Shown here: piece after piece, positions 5,425 through 9,469 of the stretch
Layout: each line of letters starts with the position of its first letter
Position numbering within the stretch: position 1 is the stretch's first letter
NCBI GenBank assembly: GCA_025937665.1
Contig: JAICQW010000061.1
Location: forward strand, 1-9,469
Direction of reading: 5' to 3'
DNA: 9,469 nt
Source of the DNA: Nitrososphaeraceae archaeon
GTDB taxonomy: Archaea > Thermoproteota > Nitrososphaeria > Nitrososphaerales > Nitrososphaeraceae
Made by a program: the position numbers and the translations under genes
Notes under the pieces: generated by a model
Seen by the model: the letters and a program-made list of their open reading frames with translations, nothing else
The model's database searches: none
What the model was told of the DNA's origin: nothing

Positions 5425-6891
5425 GTGTATTTTGAGAACCTGAGAGAGTATTTGGTGGCTCTTGAGAAGGCAGGGCAGTTGAAGAGAATAAGAACACAGG
5501 TTTCAGTGGATTTAGAGATCGCAGAAATTCTTCGTAGAGTAATGTATGAGAACGATGGTCCTGCAATCTTGTTTGAGAATGTAGAAGGTTATGATATTCC
5601 TGTACTCGGTAACGCATTTGGTTCATTGAGGAGATTGAAAATGGCTCTTGATATGGAAAATTTTGAAGATATTGGAGAGCGGGTGACCGCATTAACAAGG
5701 TTAAAAATGCCTCATGGCTTGCTGAATAAATTTAAAATGCTTCCAAAACTTTCGGAAATTTCTGATTACGGGCCAAAAAGTACCGGTTCTGGTCCCGTCA
5801 CAGAAATTATAGAAATGAATAATCCAACATTAGATAACTTACCCGTACTAAAATCATTTCCAAATGATTCTGGTAGATTTATCACGTTTGGAATTACAGT
5901 TACAAAGAATCCTGAAACAGAGGTTCGAAATATGGGGGTGTACAGGTTACAAGTTATCGGTCGCAAAAAGGCCATAATGCACTGGCAAATTCACAAGAGA
6001 GGCGCACTTCACTTTCAAATAAACAAGGAAAAAATGCAAAAAACAGAAGTTGCCATAGTGATCGGAGCTGATCCTGCAACTGTCTTCAGTGCTATTGCAC
6101 CTGTTCCAGAAGGATTAGATAAATTTCTATTTGCTGGATTGACCCGTAAAAAAGGGGTAGACCTAGTAAAATGCAAAACTGTGGGCGTAGAGGTTCCTGC
6201 ATCAGCAGAAATTGTATTGGAGGGCTATGTTGATCCTGCAGAACTTAACACAGAAGGTCCATTTGGAGATCATACCGGTTACTACACTCCACCTGAACCC
6301 TATCCCACGTTTACCCTTACTGGTATTATGATGAGGAAAAAACCAATTTATCTCACGACGGTTGTAGGAAAACCAATACTCGAGGACGCATACATTGGCA
6401 AAGTTATTGAACGAGCATTCCTTCCATTGGTAAGGCTCTTCCAACCAGAAGTAGTTGATTTTTCAATGCCTCCGGCAGGTTGGTTTCAAGGAATGGCGAT
6501 AGTATCAATAAAGAAAAGATATCCGGGACAGGCTAAAAAGGTCATGATGGGACTCTGGGGCATGGGACAACTCTCACTGACAAAGATCTTGATTGTAGTG
6601 GATCATGATATTAACGTGCACGATATGAATGATGTCATTTGGGCGGTGACAACTAGATCTGATCCAAAGAGAGATACGATTCTAATCGAGAATGCACCAA
6701 CGGATACACTGGACCCTGCTTCGCCCCTATTAAATCTCGGTTCAAAGATGGGAATTGATGCAACTAAAAAAACAAGAGAAGAAGGTTATGAGCGACCGGT
6801 ACAGGAAGAAGCAGTTCCTGATGAAGGTACTATTAGATTAGTAACAAGTAAATGGAATGAATATGGATTAGGCCAACAAAACACGATATGA
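5425..6891 (+). CDS. UbiD family prFMN-dependent decarboxylase
   Basis: UbiD enzymes use prenylated FMN and a divalent metal to decarboxylate unsaturated or aromatic acids. The 488-aa product has the usual family length. It carries the N-terminal LREYLVALEKAGQL block (6-19), GNAFGS (62-67), the cofactor-binding NMGVYR (169-174), HFQIN and the EIVLEGYV strand (262-269). EGPFGDHTGYY follows (277-287), and EDAYIGKVIERAFLPL (320-335) lies further on. R174, E277 and D282 fall where the catalytic R-E-D/E triad of characterised UbiD/Fdc enzymes lies. GTG 5425 keeps the N-terminal block; later TTG/GTG codons would remove it. It is followed 28 bp on by purC. The substrate is unknown from sequence. Candidates are a quinone precursor or trans-anhydromevalonate 5-phosphate of the archaeal mevalonate route; the latter is my inference. 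Confidence 0.9.
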   Translation: MYFENLREYLVALEKAGQLKRIRTQVSVDLEIAEILRRVMYENDGPAILFENVEGYDIPVLGNAFGSLRRLKMALDMENFEDIGERVTALTRLKMPHGLLNKFKMLPKLSEISDYGPKSTGSGPVTEIIEMNNPTLDNLPVLKSFPNDSGRFITFGITVTKNPETEVRNMGVYRLQVIGRKKAIMHWQIHKRGALHFQINKEKMQKTEVAIVIGADPATVFSAIAPVPEGLDKFLFAGLTRKKGVDLVKCKTVGVEVPASAEIVLEGYVDPAELNTEGPFGDHTGYYTPPEPYPTFTLTGIMMRKKPIYLTTVVGKPILEDAYIGKVIERAFLPLVRLFQPEVVDFSMPPAGWFQGMAIVSIKKRYPGQAKKVMMGLWGMGQLSLTKILIVVDHDINVHDMNDVIWAVTTRSDPKRDTILIENAPTDTLDPASPLLNLGSKMGIDATKKTREEGYERPVQEEAVPDEGTIRLVTSKWNEYGLGQQNTI

Positions 6892-6900
6892 TAAATATAT
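6891..6900 (+). promoter_or_regulatory. TATA-like box ahead of purC
   Basis: The sequence ataaatatat starts in the last base of the ubiD stop codon and is centred about 24 nt before the purC ATG at 6920, so purC could have its own near-leaderless transcript as well as read-through from ubiD. An aagtgat at 6908-6914, five bases before the ATG, resembles an archaeal Shine-Dalgarno sequence and would serve the read-through message. Confidence 0.4.
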
Positions 6901-6919
6901 CTTTATCAAGTGATAAATA

Positions 6920-7750
6920 ATGAAATTCATACATAGCGGTAAAGTGAAAGATGTATATGAATTAAATGAAGAAAATTTGCTATTTCATTTTACAGATAGG
7001 GTCTCAGCATATGATGTTCCAATGGTTACTGATATAAAGGGAAAAGGGGACATCCTATGCAAATTTGCAGAACTCTGGTTTAACCATTTAGATACTAAAA
7101 ATCACATGGTTAGATTAGATGCAAAAGATAAAATGGTTGTAAGGAAACTTTCAATGATCCCTCTTGAATGTGTTGTTAGAGGATATATGTATGGGAGCCT
7201 ATTTGAAAGGTATACTGTAGCAAAGAACATTATGGGACTAGATCCTGATCTAAAACTTGCGTCAAGAATGCGGGAGCCAGTTTTTGATCCTACAACCAAA
7301 TCACAAATTCATGATGTGCCTATTTCAGAGGCTCAAATCCTCCAAAAAGAAATCCTGACCAATAATGAATTGAATTATTTAAAAAATACTTCAATAAGTC
7401 TGTACAATCAAATGTCCATAATATCAGATAAAGCGGGATTCATTATGGCAGATGTAAAATTTGAGTTTGGTAAAGACCCAAAATCAGACGAAATTATTCT
7501 GGCTGATTCTCTTGGTCCTGATGAGTTCAGGATGTGGGCTAAAGAGTCCTACAAAGTTGGAGAGGAGCAAGTCAGTTATGATAAACAGTTTCTTAGGGAT
7601 TGGCTAATCAAGGTCGGATTTAGAGACAAAGTAAAAATGTCCAAGGAAGGAGACAAACCCATACCTCCCGAGCTTCCTTCCGCTGTGGTAGAAGAACTAT
7701 TAAAAAGGTATTCACATGTCTATGAAACTATATCAAAGAAATTAATCTAG
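6920..7750 (+). CDS. purC: Phosphoribosylaminoimidazole-succinocarboxamide synthase (SAICAR synthetase)
   Basis: PurC joins aspartate to CAIR using ATP to make SAICAR, a cytosolic step of purine synthesis. The 276-aa protein shows the ATP-grasp-like N-terminal loop SGKVKDVYE (6-14), DRVSAYD (26-32), PLECVVRGY (81-89), DPTTKSQIHDVPIS (123-136, matching the T-T-K-x(n)-H-D-x-x-I-S substrate segment), MADVKFEFG (176-184) and LADSLGPDEFRMW (194-206). All key blocks are intact. ATG 6920 begins right at the conserved first strand. The gene lies 28 bp after ubiD on the same strand, with a possible promoter of its own in the gap. No other purine gene is in view. It converges on the DUF371 gene. Confidence 0.96.
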   Translation: MKFIHSGKVKDVYELNEENLLFHFTDRVSAYDVPMVTDIKGKGDILCKFAELWFNHLDTKNHMVRLDAKDKMVVRKLSMIPLECVVRGYMYGSLFERYTVAKNIMGLDPDLKLASRMREPVFDPTTKSQIHDVPISEAQILQKEILTNNELNYLKNTSISLYNQMSIISDKAGFIMADVKFEFGKDPKSDEIILADSLGPDEFRMWAKESYKVGEEQVSYDKQFLRDWLIKVGFRDKVKMSKEGDKPIPPELPSAVVEELLKRYSHVYETISKKLI

Positions 7751-7808
7751 ATTAGAGTTTCCACAATTTCCAGAGTGCTTTTTGACGAACTAAAAAAATA
7801 CGTTCGGC
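7751..7808. terminator. Possible bidirectional terminator between purC and DUF371 gene
   Basis: This 58-bp convergent gap has a run of five T on the plus strand (gcttttt, about 7778-7784) and seven A (about 7792-7798) that read as seven T on the minus strand. Archaeal termination often needs only oligo-T tracts, so each run could end one of the two facing transcripts. No strong hairpin is evident. Confidence 0.35.
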
Positions 7809-8225
7809 TCATTCCACGCTAATCCTCATTACCCCCTTCGTTTCTGCACTAGTCAGTAAATTTACAAGGTTTCTTGGAATATCAAACGCAGATTTATCAC
7901 ATGAAATAGCTAAAGTTCTAGAATCCACGTAATTTGATTTCCTCAATACTATGTCATGACCATGTGAAATTTCCAAAGAATTGCTCCCGTAACCTGACAA
8001 TTCAAATTCAATTGGCTCTACAACAATTGATATTTTTACGAGAGTACCACTTGTCTTCAACCTATTTTTCATTGAAGAATTCAAATCGTTACACGCTTTG
8101 TTGGCTGAAACACCTAAAATGCAATCACCATTCTTCGTTAAATCGGGAGCCTTTGTTATTTCAATAGTTCTAGAGTGAAGCGAAAGTACATTCCTGTGGC
8201 CTTGAAACTTTATTTCTTCTTCCAA
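7809..8225 (-). CDS. DUF371 family protein of unknown function
   Basis: This is a conserved archaeal protein of about 140 residues whose role is unknown to me. The 138-aa product matches the DUF371 pattern: an acidic start, FQGHRNVLSLHSRTIEITK (about 7-25, like the family G-H-x-N-V and T-I-E-x-T-K elements), LTKNGDCILGVSANKAC (29-45, the most typical GDCI-x-GV block), and a C-terminal segment with RNLVNLL. There is no signal peptide or membrane helix. TTG 8225 is the only ATG/GTG/TTG between an in-frame stop and the conserved GHRNV block, and a minus-strand A/T box at 8250-8239 lies 20-25 nt before it. It shares a 94-bp divergent promoter region with psmA, and its 3' end faces purC. Confidence 0.8.
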   Translation of the reverse strand: MEEEIKFQGHRNVLSLHSRTIEITKAPDLTKNGDCILGVSANKACNDLNSSMKNRLKTSGTLVKISIVVEPIEFELSGYGSNSLEISHGHDIVLRKSNYVDSRTLAISCDKSAFDIPRNLVNLLTSAETKGVMRISVE

Positions 8226-8319
8226 TCTTTGTACTGACTTTTAAAAAAATTACGTGACAATTTAAAGTATGATACTAAGGTAAATTTAAATTAACGAATG
8301 CAAACAAGTTAGAGCTGAT
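8226..8319. promoter_or_regulatory. Shared divergent promoter region of DUF371 gene and psmA
   Basis: Two A/T boxes point opposite ways. One is atttttttaaaa on the minus strand (8250-8239), toward the DUF371 TTG. The other is aaatttaaatt on the plus strand (8283-8293), centred about 32 nt from the psmA TTG. With both boxes within about 50 bp, binding of basal factors or a regulator could affect both genes. The boxes are pattern-based calls. Confidence 0.4.
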
Positions 8320-9063
8320 TTGTTACCTGCAGCAGCTGGTTATGATAGAGCAATTACGGTATTTTCGCCTGACGGGAGATTATACCAAGTAGAATACGCC
8401 ATAGAGACTGTAAGAAGAGGAACCCTAGCGGTTGGACTCAAAAGCAAGGACGGTGTAGTATTAGCAGTAGAAGAAAAAGCTAGGAAATTACAAGTTTCTG
8501 ATGTCACTCAAAAAATATTTCAAATAGATGATCATATAGGGGTAGCAGCAGCAGGATACATTCCTGATGCGAGAACTCAAGTTGATCATGCAAGATTTTT
8601 CGCTCAAAGTAATAGACTGATATACGATGAACCGGTAGACGTTGAAGGAGTAGCGAAAAATCTCGCGGATATGGCACAGCAATTTACACAGTACGCTGGA
8701 GTAAGGCCATATGGTGTTGCGTTAATCCTTGCGGGTGTTGACAAGAATGGCGCATCACTATTTCAAACCGATCCGAGCGGTACCTACATTGGATATGACG
8801 CTGTTGCTATAGGCAATGGCAGTGATCAAGTAAATGAATTTCTCGAAAAAAACTATCATGCTGATATAAGTATGGAAGATGCAAGTAGTCTAGCGTTGGA
8901 ATCAATTTACCTGGTTAGTGAAGAAAAGACTGGGACCAGACATATTAAAATGGCGCAAATTGATAGCAAAACGAAGAGAATGAAGCGAATTGAAAATAAT
9001 GAAATTGATGGCTATGCTTCAAAGTCAAAAGAGAACGCCAGTAAAAGGACTCCTCCTCAATAA
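8320..9063 (+). CDS. psmA: 20S proteasome alpha subunit
   Basis: This protein forms the outer heptameric rings of the 20S proteasome, gates the chamber and docks the PAN/Cdc48-type ATPases. The 247-aa sequence carries the alpha-type signature YDRAITVFSPDGRLYQVEYA (8-27) at the very N-terminus, where the gating helix H0 lies. TQKIFQIDDHIG (63-74) follows, with K65 at the place of the pocket lysine that receives the ATPase HbYX tail. GYIPDARTQVDHAR (79-92) and GVRPYGVALILAGVD (127-141) are also typical. No catalytic Thr is expected in an alpha subunit. TTG 8320 is the only standard start after an in-frame TAA at 8287-8289, and it leaves the short MLPAAAG lead common in archaeal homologues. The C-terminal tail after about 230 is basic and probably disordered. 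The beta subunits are not in the window. Confidence 0.96.
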   Translation: MLPAAAGYDRAITVFSPDGRLYQVEYAIETVRRGTLAVGLKSKDGVVLAVEEKARKLQVSDVTQKIFQIDDHIGVAAAGYIPDARTQVDHARFFAQSNRLIYDEPVDVEGVAKNLADMAQQFTQYAGVRPYGVALILAGVDKNGASLFQTDPSGTYIGYDAVAIGNGSDQVNEFLEKNYHADISMEDASSLALESIYLVSEEKTGTRHIKMAQIDSKTKRMKRIENNEIDGYASKSKENASKRTPPQ

Positions 9064-9078
9064 TCTTTAATTTTTCTT
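9064..9078 (+). terminator. T-rich tract after psmA
   Basis: A tract of mostly T (tctttaatttttctt) begins at the psmA stop and could end its transcript by oligo-T termination as in other archaea. There is no hairpin, so the call rests on base composition and position between psmA and a separate promoter-like box. Confidence 0.35.
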
Positions 9079-9100
9079 AACCCAATTTCAATTAATATTG

Positions 9101-9110
9101 ATTTAAATAT
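9101..9110 (+). promoter_or_regulatory. TATA-like box of the redoxin gene
   Basis: The sequence atttaaatat is centred about 26 nt before GTG 9132. This spacing fits a leaderless message starting at that codon and favours GTG 9132 over the in-frame GTG 9123. Confidence 0.5.
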
Positions 9111-9131
9111 TCAAGAACTGCTGTGAATTTT

Positions 9132-9469
9132 GTGACAGTTAAAACTGGCTCTCCTGCACCAGACCTTCAAGTTAGTGAATGGGTACAAGGAGGTCCAATT
9201 AACCTGAAAGATTATCAGGGTAAAGTAATTGTTGTGGAAGTTTTCCAAGTAAATTGTCCAGGGTGTTTCATTTACGGAATACCTGAAGCAATTGACAATT
9301 ATAACAAATACAAAAATGACGGGGTTATTATATTGGGACTTGCCACCGCATTTGAGGACTTTGATAAGAACACAGTTGAAAATTTAAGATTGCTATTAAA
9401 TGAAAAGAAGGTCATTGGTGAAACCCTTACTACTCTTACATATCAAAGTAAGTTACTAGATGAAGGAAT
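9132..9469 (+). CDS. Thioredoxin-fold redoxin (AhpC/TSA or TlpA-like), partial
   Basis: The frame is open to the window edge, giving at least 112 residues. It begins TVKTGSPAPDLQ, the G-x-x-A-P-D lead typical of redoxins and peroxiredoxins, followed by LKDYQGKVIVVEVFQVNCPGCF. This is the strand and active-site helix of a thioredoxin fold with a CPGC dithiol. A segment VIILGLATAFEDFD then follows, like the strand after the first helix in TlpA/AhpC proteins. The two-cysteine motif suggests a disulfide reductase or redoxin rather than a one-Cys peroxidase. No signal peptide is visible, so it is probably cytosolic. GTG 9132 is chosen from the TATA spacing; GTG 9123 would add three residues. The C-terminal part lies outside the window. 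Confidence 0.8.
   Translation, partial: MTVKTGSPAPDLQVSEWVQGGPINLKDYQGKVIVVEVFQVNCPGCFIYGIPEAIDNYNKYKNDGVIILGLATAFEDFDKNTVENLRLLLNEKKVIGETLTTLTYQSKLLDEG

Noticed and set aside
5420..5698. Long antisense ORF against the 5' end of ubiD (also 5766-5975 and 6202-6444)
   Set aside because: These are shadows of a clearly conserved ubiD and show no domain of their own.
8298..8312. ATG-initiated four-residue ORF just before psmA
   Set aside because: It ends after four codons and is out of frame with psmA. There is no ribosome-binding site or other support.
1..9469. tRNA genes, CRISPR repeats, insertion sequences or phage/defence genes
   Set aside because: I looked in the gaps between genes and saw no cloverleaf-like T-loop motif, no spaced direct repeats, no transposase and no terminal inverted repeats. 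The window is ordinary core chromosome.

Overview
The window (about 9.5 kb, AT-rich) looks like a chromosomal core segment of an archaeon, most likely a member of the Thaumarchaeota/Nitrososphaerota. The archaeal assignment rests on gene content: a fibrillarin (FlpA) gene that overlaps the end of a probable Nop5 gene, an archaeal-type Trm1, a 20S proteasome alpha subunit and a DUF371 protein. It is supported by AT-rich TATA-like boxes about 20-30 nt upstream of several starts and by frequent GTG/TTG starts. The phylum is an inference from protein similarity as I remember it; no 16S or amoA gene is present. I see no tRNA, rRNA, CRISPR array, IS element or phage gene.

Layout, left to right. Positions 1-84 hold the basic C-terminal tail of a probable Nop5, overlapped by flpA (62-736, +). 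Together these encode two protein components of the C/D sRNA 2'-O-methylation particle. RNase HII (rnhB, minus) converges on flpA with a 6-bp gap, and Trm1 (tRNA G26 dimethyltransferase, plus) diverges from it. After Trm1 comes a lone NrtD/SsuB/TauB-type ABC transporter ATPase (2754-3539), whose stop codon overlaps that of a convergent MTHFR-like barrel protein (3536-4309, minus). A CoA-diphosphatase-type Nudix hydrolase diverges from that gene, and then a single-finger C2H2 protein of 69 aa lies on the minus strand.

The second half carries ubiD (a prFMN-dependent decarboxylase family member) followed closely by purC (SAICAR synthetase), both plus. A DUF371 gene converges on purC. The proteasome alpha subunit gene psmA diverges from DUF371, and the right edge cuts a thioredoxin-fold redoxin with a CPGC motif.

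The genes are mostly single transcription units in alternating orientation. Only nop5-flpA and perhaps ubiD-purC look like operons. I find no clear new multi-gene system. The best leads are an RNase HII gene with no ATG, GTG or TTG ahead of its catalytic DEAGRG motif, the strong use of GTG/TTG starts with close TATA-like boxes, the orphan ABC ATPase, the small C2H2 protein, and a UbiD homologue that could serve the archaeal mevalonate pathway.
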